Below are positions 52,049 to 61,672 of a stretch of 64,000 nt of DNA, piece after piece (the stretch's first letter is position 1; every line of letters begins with the position of its first letter). The stretch covers positions 372,001-436,000 of the forward strand of contig NZ_VUOH01000005.1 of the NCBI RefSeq assembly GCF_015390235.1, read 5' to 3'. Both the position numbers and the translations under genes were made by a program. A model generated the notes under the pieces. It searched no databases, had not been told where the DNA came from, and saw only the letters and a program-made list of their open reading frames with translations. The DNA comes from Quadrisphaera sp. INWT6 (lineage in GTDB: Bacteria; Actinomycetota; Actinomycetes; Actinomycetales; Quadrisphaeraceae).

Positions 52049-54623
52049 ATGTCACTGGCTGACCTGGAGCACTACGAGTCCTCCGGCGGCCCCAGCGAGG
52101 AGCTGGGCCGCACGCCCCCCGCAGGACGTCGCCGCGGAGATGAGCGTGCTCGGCGGCATGATGCTGAGCAAGGACGCCATCGCCGACGTCGTCGAGCAGA
52201 TCCGCGGCACCGACTTCTACCGCCCGGCCCACGAGCTCGTCTACGACGCGATCATGGACCTCTACGGCCGCGGCGAGCCGGCCGACGCCATCACGGTGGC
52301 CGCCACGCTGACCCGCAAGGGCGAGATCGGCCGCGTCGGCGGGCAGGCGTACCTGCACACGCTGATCTCCTCGGTGCCCACCGCGGCCAACGCCGGCTAC
52401 TACGCCCGGATCGTGCGCGAGCGGGCCGTGCTGCGCCGCCTCGTCGAGGCCGGCACCCGCATCGTCCAGCTCGGCTACAGCGCCGAGGGCGGCGACGTCG
52501 ACGCGCTCGTCAACACCGCCCAGGCCGAGGTCTACGCGGTCACCGACCAGCGCCAGACCGAGGACTACGTGCCCCTGGGCTCGACGATCGAGGCGACGAT
52601 CGACGAGATCGAGGCCTCCAGCCACCGCGGCGACGGGATGATCGGCGTCCCCACCGGCTTCACCGACCTGGACGCCCTCACCAACGGCCTCCACGGCGGC
52701 CAGATGATCGTCATCGCCGCCCGCCCCGCCATCGGAAAGGCCCTGGCGCTCGACACGCCCCTGCCCACGCCGACGGGCTGGACGACGATGGGCGAGGTCG
52801 CCGTGGGCGACGAGGTCATCGCGGCCGACGGCACCCCCACGCGGGTCGTCGCGGCGACCGAGGTGCTGGTCGACCGACCCTGCTACGAGGTGGTCTTCGA
52901 CGACGGCACCACCGTCGTCGCCGACGCCCAGCACCAGTGGGCCACGCAGGACCGCTCGGAGCGACGCAGGGGAGCCCCGCCGCGGATCCGCACCACCGAG
53001 CAGATGGCACGGACGGTGCGGTGCGGCACAGCTGACGGTCGCGCCGAGCACACGGTGGCGGTCGCTGCTCCCCTGGCGCTGGGGGACCGACAGCTCCCCA
53101 TCACCCCCTACGCCCTGGGCATCTGGCTCGGTGACGGTCACACGGACTCGGCGCGCATCTCGACCGCTGACCACGAGGTCGTCATGCACCTCGAGTCCGA
53201 GGGTTACGAGATGCGCCGTGTCGGCAGCACGATCAGCTACGGGTGGTCCCTCGTGCACCCGGAGGTCTCAGACCGGTCCTGCGTCGTCTGCGCGGCCACC
53301 TTCCGTCCGCGCACGTCACAGGTGCGGACGTGCGGGCGTTCCTGCGGCGGTCGGGCGCAGGCCGTCAGCGCGCCCTCGCCGGCTCCCACGTGTCCGGACT
53401 GCGGGCGGCCGTCGACAGGGCTGGGCCGCTGCTCGACCTGCCACCAGGAGCGCGGTTCGGTCCGGGCTCTGCTGCGGGGACTCGGTGTGCTGGGGGAGAA
53501 GCACATCCCTGCGGCGTACCTCAGGAGCAGCGAGTCGCAGCGGCGTGCCCTCCTCGCTGGCCTCCTCGACAGCGACGGCACGGTCAACCCCACGGGCAGC
53601 GTGCAGTTCGCGGTGACCGACGAGCGCCTGGCGCGGGACGTCCAGGAGCTCGTCCTGAGCCTGGGGTACCGCTGCGGGGTGTCGCAGAAGCAGGTCAGGA
53701 CGCGGAACGCAGCACGGGCGACCTGTTCCACCATCACCTTCACGACGGAGGACGACGTCTTCTGGCTCGAGCGCAAGCGACTGGTGCACAAGGACCGCCG
53801 CCGCCCGGGCACGGCCCGCACGCGTCAGCGGTCCGTCGTCAGCGTCGCTCCGGTGCCCAGCGTGCCGGTGCGGTGCATCGAGATCGAGCACCCGTCGCAC
53901 CTGTACCTCGCGACGCGGTCCATGGTGCCGACGCACAACTCCACGATCGGGCTGGACATCCTGCGGTCGGCCTCGATCAAGAACAACATGCCCGCCGTCG
54001 TCTTCTCCCTGGAGATGGGCAAGACGGAGATCACCATGCGCCTGCTGTCCGCGGAGGCCAAGGTGCCGCTCCAGCACATGCGCAAGGGCACGATGCGCGA
54101 GGAGGACTGGACCCGCCTGGCCAAGACCATGGGCGCGGTCAGCGAGGCCCCGCTCTTCATCGACGACAGCCCCAACATGACGCTGATGGAGATCCGCGCC
54201 AAGTGCCGGCGCCTCAAGCAGCAGCACGGGCTCAAGCTCGTCGTCATCGACTACCTGCAGCTGATGACGTCGGGCAAGAAGGTCGAGAGCCGCCAGCAGG
54301 AGGTCTCGGAGTTCTCCCGCGCGCTGAAGCTGCTGGCCAAGGAGCTCGAGGTCCCCGTCATCGCGATCTCGCAGCTCAACCGAGGCCCCGAGCAGCGCAC
54401 CGACAAGAAGCCGGCGATGTCCGACCTGCGCGAGTCCGGCGCGATCGAGCAGGACGCCGACATGATCATCCTGCTGCACCGCGAGGACGCCTACGAGAAG
54501 GAGAGCCCCCGCGCCGGCGAGGCCGACCTCATCGTCGCCAAGCACCGCAACGGACCGACGGACACGATCGTGGTGGCCTTCCAGGGCCACTACTCGCGGT
54601 TCGTCGACATGGCCGCCGGCTGA
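52049..54623 (+). CDS. dnaB: Replicative DNA helicase DnaB with intein; +1 frameshift near the start
   Basis: A hexameric 5'-3' helicase that opens the fork. The family N terminus (MSLADLEHYESS ... LGRTPP) begins at ATG 52049, but the rest (QDVAAEMSVLGGMMLSKDAI onward) is one frame away. Six C at 52115-52120, where five would keep the frame, explain this; removal gives a 457-residue spliced protein, a normal DnaB length. If the shift were real, translation could start only at ATG 52140. The helicase P-loop RPAIGK/ST is split by a 400-residue intein at 52740-53939. C-extein motifs are LVVIDYLQLM (Walker B), ISQLNRGPEQR and AIEQDADMIILLHR. A strong DnaA-box cluster lies upstream. Confidence 0.93.
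52740..53939 (+). other. Class 3 intein with LAGLIDADG homing endonuclease in DnaB P-loop
   Basis: A 400-residue in-frame insertion after Lys of RPAIGK, followed by extein Ser. It starts with Ala (ALALDTPLPTPTGW), not Cys or Ser, and ends THN, so block A lacks the usual nucleophile. The class 3 WCT set is present: Trp67 in DAQHQW (block B), Cys379 in VRCIEIEHPSHLYL (block F) and Thr398 before His399-Asn400. The Cys-Thr spacing of 19 equals that of the mycobacteriophage Bethlehem DnaB intein as I recall it. The endonuclease domain has LAGLIDADG motifs YALGIWLGDG (about 124-133) and LLAGLLDSDG (about 271-280). Between them are cysteine pairs at 181/184, 198/202, 218/221 and 231/234, suggesting two zinc modules. 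Confidence 0.93.
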
Positions 54624-54655
54624 CGCCAGCGGCCCGCCAGCTGCGAGCCGGGGCC

Positions 54656-55462
54656 TCAGGCGACGTCGGCGTCCATCGCCGAGATGAAGTCGCGCTTCAC
54701 CGCGCGCCACGCCTCGTCGGTCATCGTGCGGCGCCAGTACGGCGAGCACGACATGTCCGAGCGCTGCAGCCCGCGCTCGACGAGCAGGTGGCGGCGCACC
54801 GCACGGATCTCCTCGGCCTCCCCGTGCACGAAGGCGTGCACCTGCCCGGGCGGGAAGTCCAGGGCGCGCGCAGCCTCCGCGAGGAGCTCGCCGTCCGACG
54901 CGCTGCCGGTGCGGACGAGCCAGGCGACGTCGACGTCGCCGGGGCTGGACAGCGGCACGCGGTGCTCCGGGCCGTCGCACACCAGACGCACCACGGCCCT
55001 TGCGTCGGGGTGCAGCGCCTCCAGGGAGGCCGCGATGGCCGGCAGGGCCGACTCGTCGCCCAGCATCAGGTGCCAGGCGGCATCGGCGTCGGGCCGGTAG
55101 CCGCAGGCGGGACCCTCCAGGACCAGCACGTCACCGGCCCGGGCGGCTGCGGCCCAGCGCCCGGCCACACCCTCGTCGCCGTGCACCACGAAGTCGATCG
55201 CCAGCTCGCGGAGCACCGGGTCCCACGAGCGGACGGTGTAGCGGCGGCGCACGGGCTGGAGCTCCCGGGGGAGCCCCAGCCCGCGCACCTCCTGCGGGTC
55301 GAACACCGGGCCGTAGGGCGCGCCCTCGGGCGCGAAGGCCAGGTTGACGTAGGCGTCGGTGCCGTCGGCCATGGTGAAGCCGTCGAGCCCGGGGCCGCCG
55401 AGCACCACCCTCACGAGGGTGGGGGTCAGCTTCTCGGTCCGCACCACGTCTGCATGCACCAC
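54656..55462 (-). CDS. Siderophore-interacting protein (ferric-siderophore reductase family)
   Basis: A 268-residue flavin reductase-like protein (ViuB/YqjH type) that releases iron from ferric siderophores in the cytoplasm. FAD site RRRYTVRSWDP (RxYT motif), GVAGRWAAAARAGDVLVLEGP and the C-terminal SCSPYWRRTMTDEAW signature are present. The start is one of two adjacent GTG codons (55462 or 55459). An iron-box-like sequence lies only a few bases upstream, so the mRNA may be nearly leaderless. The gene is alone, with no siderophore synthesis genes nearby. Confidence 0.92.
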   Translation of the reverse strand: MVHADVVRTEKLTPTLVRVVLGGPGLDGFTMADGTDAYVNLAFAPEGAPYGPVFDPQEVRGLGLPRELQPVRRRYTVRSWDPVLRELAIDFVVHGDEGVAGRWAAAARAGDVLVLEGPACGYRPDADAAWHLMLGDESALPAIAASLEALHPDARAVVRLVCDGPEHRVPLSSPGDVDVAWLVRTGSASDGELLAEAARALDFPPGQVHAFVHGEAEEIRAVRRHLLVERGLQRSDMSCSPYWRRTMTDEAWRAVKRDFISAMDADVA

Positions 55463-55463
55463 G

Positions 55464-55482
55464 CCATGTTAGGCAGACCTAA
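55464..55482 (-). promoter_or_regulatory. DtxR/IdeR-type iron box upstream of the siderophore-interacting protein
   Basis: On the minus strand TTAGGTCTGCCTAACATGG matches the IdeR/DmdR1 consensus TTAGGTTAGGCTAACCTAA at 14 of 19 positions. The inner inverted repeat TTAGG/CCTAA (55469-55482) is perfect. It directly precedes the start codon, where a bound repressor would block transcription when iron is plentiful. Confidence 0.65.
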
Positions 55483-55508
55483 GACAACGGTGTGCACGCC
55501 AGGAGCGC

Positions 55509-56165
<657 letters not shown>

Positions 56166-56263
56166 TCACTCAGAGTGTCGACCTCCTCCTCGGGGGTCGC
56201 TCTGCGTGATCTCCTGTCTGGGGGCCGGCCCCGGCAGGCGTCTGCCGAGGTCAGCCCGGCGAG

Positions 56264-56896
<633 letters not shown>

Positions 56897-57146
56897 TCAT
56901 GACCTCCGTGTCGGTGAGCCCCCGGGCGCGCGCCGCCCCGGCGGACGACGTGGTCGGCCGGGGCCCAGCGCTGCGGGGCGAACGCCCACAACCTACGCAG
57001 ACCCTGTGCGCCTCCGACAGGTTTTGGTGGGAATCCGGCCAGATCTGTGGACGGCCGGTCATCGGATGGCCGGTCGCGTCCGGTCGCCGTGCCGGTCGCG
57101 CTCCCCGGCGCGAGCGCGCGGCGCCCCGGGCGCCTACCGTCAGCGG

Positions 57147-58634
57147 GTGCCGCCCACCCCCGCGGGCCCGGCCGGTCGGACGGTCCTGCACGTCGACCTC
57201 GACGCCTTCTACGCCGCCGTCGAGCAGCGCGACAAGCCCTCCCTGCGCGGCAAGCCCGTGGTCGTCGGCGGCACCGCGTGGCGGGGGGTCGTCGCCACGG
57301 CGTCGTACGAGGCGCGGGCCTTCGGCGTCGGCTCGGCCATGCCCACGGCGGCCGCTCGCCGCGCCTGCCCGTGGGCCGCCTACCTCTCGCCCCGGTTCTC
57401 GGCCTACCGGACGGCGTCGTCGCAGGTCATGGCGCTGCTCGCGGAGCTGGCCGGGCCAGCGGGCCTGATGGAGCCCCTCTCGCTCGACGAGGCGTACGTC
57501 GACCTGTCCGGCTCCTCCACCGGTCCGGAGGACGACGGCGTGCTCGCCGCGGCGGCGGCCTTCCGCGAGCGGGTGCGCACCGAGGTGGGGCTGACCGCGT
57601 CGGTGGGGGTGGGGACCAGCAAGCTCGTGGCCAAGGTCGCCTCGGACCTGCGCAAGCCCGACGCGCTGCTGGTCGTCCCCGCGGGTCAGGAGCGGTCGGT
57701 GCTGGCGCCGCTGGGCGTCCGGAGCCTGCCGGGGGTGGGGCCGGCCACGCAGGCCCGCCTGGCGGGGCTGGGGGTGAGCACCGTCGGGCAGCTGGCGGCC
57801 ACCGACGAGCGCGAGCTGGTCGGCCTCCTGGGTCGCGCGGCCGGAGCGGCGCTGCACGCGGCGGCCCTGGGTGTCGACCACCGCCCCGTGGTGCCCGAGC
57901 GCGAGGCGAAGTCCGTCTCCGCGGAGGAGACCTTCGCCACCGACGTCGTCGACAGGGCCGTGCTCGCGGGTGAGCTGCGCAGGATCGCCGGCCGCGTGGC
58001 CGAGCGGCTGCAGGCCGCGGACCTGCGCGGGCGGACCGTGACGGTCAAGGCCAAGCGCTACGACTTCTCCACCCTGGCCCGGTCGGCCACGACGGCGGCG
58101 GGGACGACGGCGGGGACGACGGCGGGGGCGGGGACCGTCGCCAGCGCCGAGGAGATCGTCGCGGCCGCGCTCCCGCTGCTCCAGGCGATCGACGCGACCG
58201 GCGGCCTGAGGCTGCTCGGGGTGGGCGTCTCCGGGCTGGTGGGGGCGACGGACGACCTCGACGCCCCGGTCCAGACCGACCTCCTCGCCGCCCTCGCCGA
58301 CGTGGAGGCCGAGCACGCCGAGCACCGCGATCACGGCGGCGGCGCCCCGGACGGAGCTCCTGGCGACGTCGACGCGGCGACCGGGGTCGAGGACGTCGAG
58401 GAGGTCGAGGCCGCCGCGCCGCCGAATGCCGCCGCACCCGCCGCACCCGCCGAGCGGCAGTGGCGCCCGGGACAGGACGTGGTGCACGACGAGCACGGCG
58501 CCGGCTGGGTCCAGGGGTCCGGGGTGGGCCGCGTGACGGTGCGGTTCGAGGGTCCGCACACGGGGGTCGGGAAGGCGCGCACCTTCCGGGTGGACGACGA
58601 CGCGCTGCAGGTCGCCGATCCGCCGACCTGGTGA
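57147..58634 (+). CDS. dinB: DNA polymerase IV (DinB) with C-terminal extension
   Basis: A 495-residue Y-family translesion polymerase. Catalytic residues are in VLHVDLDAFYAAVEQ and PLSLDEAYVDLSGS. The helix-hairpin-helix segment LPGVGPATQARLAGLGV and the little-finger domain follow to about residue 350. An acidic linker leads to a C-terminal module WRPGQDVVHDEHGAGWVQGS and VTVRFE, found in many actinobacterial DinB proteins. The GTG start at 57147 follows a -10-like TACCGT (57136-57141 region) by only a few bases, suggesting a leaderless mRNA. A G-rich microrepeat (GGGACGACGGC-type) near 58095-58135 encodes Thr/Ala/Gly repeats. Confidence 0.92.
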   Translation: MPPTPAGPAGRTVLHVDLDAFYAAVEQRDKPSLRGKPVVVGGTAWRGVVATASYEARAFGVGSAMPTAAARRACPWAAYLSPRFSAYRTASSQVMALLAELAGPAGLMEPLSLDEAYVDLSGSSTGPEDDGVLAAAAAFRERVRTEVGLTASVGVGTSKLVAKVASDLRKPDALLVVPAGQERSVLAPLGVRSLPGVGPATQARLAGLGVSTVGQLAATDERELVGLLGRAAGAALHAAALGVDHRPVVPEREAKSVSAEETFATDVVDRAVLAGELRRIAGRVAERLQAADLRGRTVTVKAKRYDFSTLARSATTAAGTTAGTTAGAGTVASAEEIVAAALPLLQAIDATGGLRLLGVGVSGLVGATDDLDAPVQTDLLAALADVEAEHAEHRDHGGGAPDGAPGDVDAATGVEDVEEVEAAAPPNAAAPAAPAERQWRPGQDVVHDEHGAGWVQGSGVGRVTVRFEGPHTGVGKARTFRVDDDALQVADPPTW

Positions 58635-58660
58635 CGCTGGGGCGTGACGCACGGGACTCG

Positions 58661-58675
58661 TGTTCCACGTGTGAC
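58661..58675. promoter_or_regulatory. parS-like half-palindrome between dinB and the helicase gene
   Basis: TGTTCCACGTGTGAC contains an uninterrupted TGTTCCACGTG, identical to the left arm and centre of the Bacillus parS consensus; the right arm is degenerate. It lies in the 284-base non-coding spacer 58635-58918. The remainder of that spacer is GC-rich and shows no gene. Confidence 0.35.
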
Positions 58676-58918
58676 GGATGTGGTGTGTCGCTGTCGGTCG
58701 GCGCGCGGCATGAGGCACACTGGGGGTGCGCGGCAGCGCCTGGGACGTCGAGCGCGAGCGCTCGACCCGGGCCGCCGATCCCCAGCACCACCTCCCGCGC
58801 CGCGCCGGCGTGACGCCCCGGCGGGAGGTGACCAGCCCGGAGCGGCCCCCAGCGGGCCCGCCCGACGCCCTGCTGCCGCGCGCTGCGCGTGCCCGGGGCA
58901 CGAGACGACAGGACCCCC

Positions 58919-60622
58919 ATGCCCACCACCCCCGGTCACCACACCCCCGGCCACAACGGCCCCGGCCACAGCGCGCAGGGCCCGGCCCGCGAGGCCGGCT
59001 CCGGCGCCCCGCGCCGCCGCCGCGGCGGTCGCGGTCGCAGCGGCTCCCCCCAGGGCCCCCCGGCCGCCGGCCAGGCCCCTCGGGACGCGCGCGACGCGGC
59101 TCCGGCCGACCGCGCCGCCGCGGTGCCCTCGCAGCGGCCCGTCCGCCCCGCGGCCCCGGAGCACTCCCCGGCCGCCCCCGCCGCAGCGACCCCGGCGGCC
59201 CCGCTGGGCAGCGCTCCCGCGACCACCGCCGCCGACGCCTCGGCGCCGTCGTTCGCCGCCCTCGGCGTCCCGGCCCCGCTCGTAGCGAGCCTGGCCGCGT
59301 CCGGTGTCACCAGCCCGTTCCCGATCCAGGCCGCCACGCTGCCGGACACCCTCGCGGGCCGCGACGTGCTCGGCCGCGGCCGCACCGGCTCGGGCAAGAC
59401 CATCGCCTTCGCGCTGCCGCTGGTGGCGCGCGTGGCCGCCGGCTCCGCGGCGCGGGCCCCCCGCCGCCCCCGCGGCCTCGTGCTCGCCCCGACCCGCGAG
59501 CTCGCCACCCAGATCGCCGCGACCGTCGAGCCGCTGGCCAAGGCCGCCGGCCTGCGCACCACCGTGATCTTCGGCGGGGTCCCGCAGGGGCGCCAGGTCA
59601 CCGCCCTGGCGGGCGGCGTCGACATCGTCATCGCCTGCCCGGGCCGCCTCGAGGACCTGCTGCGCCAGCGCGAGCTCACCCTCGACGGCGTCGAGGTCAC
59701 CGTCCTGGACGAGGCCGACCACATGGCCGACCTGGGCTTCCTGCCCGGCGTGCGCCGCCTGCTCGACGCCACCCCGGCCGGCGGCCAGCGCCTGCTCTTC
59801 TCCGCGACGCTGGACAACGGCGTCGACGTGCTGGTCAAGCGGTTCCTCGTGAACCCCCTGACGCACTCGGTCGACAGCGCGACCGCCCCGCCGCCGGCGA
59901 TGACCCACCACGCGCTCCACGTCTCCGACGTCGGCGCCAAGAACGACGTCGTGCGCCACCTCGCCTCCGGCACCGGGCGCCGCGTGCTGTTCCTGCGCAC
60001 CAAGCACCAGGCCAAGAAGCTGGCCAAGCAGCTCACCGCCCAGGGCATCCCCGCCGTCGACCTGCACGGCAACCTGTCGCAGAACGCCCGCGTGCGGAAC
60101 CTGGACGCCTTCTCCTCCGGCGAGGTGAAGGTGATGGTCGCCACCGACATCGCGGCCCGCGGCATCCACGTCGACGACGTCGAGCTCGTCGTGCACGTCG
60201 ACCCGCCGACCGAGCACAAGGCCTACCTGCACCGCTCCGGGCGCACCGCGCGCGCCGGCTCCGGCGGTGACGTGGTCACCGTCGTGCTGCCGGAGCAGAA
60301 CCGCGAGGTGGCCGTGATGATGCGCCAGGCGCGCATCACCGCCGAGCAGCACCAGCGCACGACGGCGGCGTCCGACGTCGTCCTGCGCCTCACCGGCGAG
60401 GTCGCCCCCCACGTCGAGCCCGCGCCGGTCGCCCCGGTGCAGCAGCAGCCCGCGCGCTCGTCCGCGGGGCGCGGCGGCTCGGGCGGCCGCGGCGGCTCGG
60501 GCGGTCGTGGGGCGGCTGGCGGCCGCAGCACCGGCCAGCGCTCCAGCGGCGGCCAGGGCCGCGGCGGCAGCGCCCGTCGCAGCGGCGGACCGACGACGTA
60601 CACCACCTCGTCGTACCGCTGA
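58919..60622 (+). CDS. DEAD-box ATP-dependent RNA helicase
   Basis: A 567-residue RNA helicase. A Pro/Ala/Arg/Gly-rich N terminus of about 105 residues comes first. Core motifs follow: Q motif (TSPFPIQAATLP), I GRTGSGKT, Ia APTRELA, II DEADHMADLGF, III SAT, V ATDIAARGIHV and VI HRSGRTARAG. The C terminus is a Gly/Arg/Ser-rich RNA-binding tail (GRGGSGGRGGSGG). ATG 58919 (MPTTPGHH) is preferred; GTG 58889 would add ten residues. It belongs to the RhlE/CsdA group, often cold-induced. A strong terminator follows directly. Confidence 0.94.
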   Translation: MPTTPGHHTPGHNGPGHSAQGPAREAGSGAPRRRRGGRGRSGSPQGPPAAGQAPRDARDAAPADRAAAVPSQRPVRPAAPEHSPAAPAAATPAAPLGSAPATTAADASAPSFAALGVPAPLVASLAASGVTSPFPIQAATLPDTLAGRDVLGRGRTGSGKTIAFALPLVARVAAGSAARAPRRPRGLVLAPTRELATQIAATVEPLAKAAGLRTTVIFGGVPQGRQVTALAGGVDIVIACPGRLEDLLRQRELTLDGVEVTVLDEADHMADLGFLPGVRRLLDATPAGGQRLLFSATLDNGVDVLVKRFLVNPLTHSVDSATAPPPAMTHHALHVSDVGAKNDVVRHLASGTGRRVLFLRTKHQAKKLAKQLTAQGIPAVDLHGNLSQNARVRNLDAFSSGEVKVMVATDIAARGIHVDDVELVVHVDPPTEHKAYLHRSGRTARAGSGGDVVTVVLPEQNREVAVMMRQARITAEQHQRTTAASDVVLRLTGEVAPHVEPAPVAPVQQQPARSSAGRGGSGGRGGSGGRGAAGGRSTGQRSSGGQGRGGSARRSGGPTTYTTSSYR

Positions 60623-60640
60623 CGCACAGCACCTCCTGAC

Positions 60641-60685
60641 GAGGAAGGGCAGCCTCACCGAATTCTGGTGAGGCTGCCCTTCCTC
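60641..60685 (+). terminator. Rho-independent terminator of the DEAD-box helicase gene
   Basis: A perfect 19-bp stem (60641-60659 with 60667-60685) has loop GAATTCT and is followed by TTTCT. This is the most canonical terminator in the window. Part of its left arm is repeated 49 bases downstream. Confidence 0.92.
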
Positions 60686-60712
60686 TTTCTCCTGAGGGCA
60701 GCCTCACCGAAT
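60647..60712. repeat. 17-bp direct repeat upstream of the DUF1540 gene
   Basis: GGGCAGCCTCACCGAAT occurs at 60647-60663 (inside the terminator) and again at 60696-60712. Read on the minus strand the second copy, TTCGGTGAGGCTGCCCTCA, agrees with the iron-box consensus at 14 of 19 positions. The surrounding 60660-60836 spacer is unusually AT-rich for this genome. It may be an operator for the Cys-rich protein gene. Confidence 0.6.
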
Positions 60713-60836
60713 ATGAGAACGGCGTTGTTGTTTATCTCGAACGGCCTCTGACCTGGGGTGTCGCGCTGGTGGAATTCGAGTCTCCGCCTTATGGTGAGCC
60801 AAAAGAATTGCTTCTCCGACGACCTTGGAGGTCACC

Positions 60837-61139
60837 ATGGCCACGCTCGAGATGCCCGCCGTCAGCGAGTGCACCGTCGCCGGCTGCTCGTACAACCACG
60901 ACGGCTGCCACGCCTTCGCCATCACCGTCAGCGGTGGTGACGGCTCCGCCGACTGCGGCACCTTCATCCCGCTCGGCACCAAGGGCGGCCTCGACAAGGT
61001 CGTCGCCCAGGTGGGCGCCTGCTCGCGCACCGAGTGCTCGTTCAACGCCGACCTCGAGTGCTCGGCCAGCTCCATCCGCGTGGGCGCCGGCGCCAGCGGC
61101 GCGGACACCGCCGCCTGCCTCACCTACACCGCCCGCTGA
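60837..61139 (+). CDS. DUF1540 domain Cys-rich protein
   Basis: A 100-residue protein with two DUF1540-type Cys motifs: SECTVAGCSYNHDGCHAFAI (with a further Cys in SADCGTF) and ACSRTECSFNADLECSASSI, plus a late Cys in AACLTY. Such proteins are presumed to bind metal and their role is unknown. The ATG has TTGGAGG five bases upstream. The upstream spacer is AT-rich with repeated motifs, implying regulated expression. Base composition of the coding part is like its neighbours. Confidence 0.88.
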   Translation: MATLEMPAVSECTVAGCSYNHDGCHAFAITVSGGDGSADCGTFIPLGTKGGLDKVVAQVGACSRTECSFNADLECSASSIRVGAGASGADTAACLTYTAR

Positions 61140-61183
61140 GCCCCGCGGGGCCCGGCGCCGAGCGCGCCGGCACCGCTCTCCGA

Positions 61184-61216
61184 CCGCCGGTCGTCACGCG
61201 CTGTGACGGCCGGCGG
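61184..61216 (+). terminator. Hairpin downstream of the DUF1540 gene
   Basis: A 14-bp stem (61184-61197 with 61203-61216) has one G-T pair and a five-base loop. It lies 45 bases after the DUF1540 stop and 38 bases before the next start. No T run. Confidence 0.6.
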
Positions 61217-61253
61217 TTGCCGTCTGGCGCCGCCGGGAGACACTGAGACCCCC

Positions 61254-61652
61254 ATGGCGCGCCACCTCCCTCCCCTCGACACGGTCCGGGTCTCCTTCGA
61301 CCTGCCGTGCGACGTCGCGTCCGCGGGCGCGGCGAGGCGGCTGGTGGTGCAGCGCTGCCGCGAGGCGGGCGTCGGGCAGGACGAGCTGGAGACCCTCGAG
61401 CTGCTGGTCAGCGAGGTGGTCACCAACGCCGTGCTCCACGGCCGCAGCGACGTCCACCTCGAGCTGGCCGTCCACGGCCGCCGGGTCGGAGTGCGCGTCG
61501 GCGACGACAACTCCCGCCGCCCCAAGGTGCAGAAGAGCGACGCCGGCGCCCTGGACGGCCGCGGCCTGGCGATCCTCGACGTCGTCGCCCGCCGCTGGGG
61601 CGTCGACGACGCACCCGTCGGCAAGGTCGTGTGGTTCGAGCTCGACGTCTGA
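61254..61652 (+). CDS. ATP-binding (HATPase_c_2) anti-sigma factor-like protein
   Basis: A 132-residue GHKL ATPase domain of the RsbW/SpoIIAB type. N box VSEVVTNAVLHG, G1 VGDDNSRRP and G2 DGRGLAILDVVARRWG are present. The ATG at 61254 (MARHLPPLDTVRV) gives the domain alone, without an added sensor. Many actinobacteria carry dozens of such stand-alone proteins that bind sigma factors or anti-anti-sigma factors. No sigma factor or STAS gene is adjacent, so the partner is unknown. No clear ribosome site is visible. Confidence 0.88.
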   Translation: MARHLPPLDTVRVSFDLPCDVASAGAARRLVVQRCREAGVGQDELETLELLVSEVVTNAVLHGRSDVHLELAVHGRRVGVRVGDDNSRRPKVQKSDAGALDGRGLAILDVVARRWGVDDAPVGKVVWFELDV

Positions 61653-61672
61653 CCCTCCGCCACACTGGGCCC

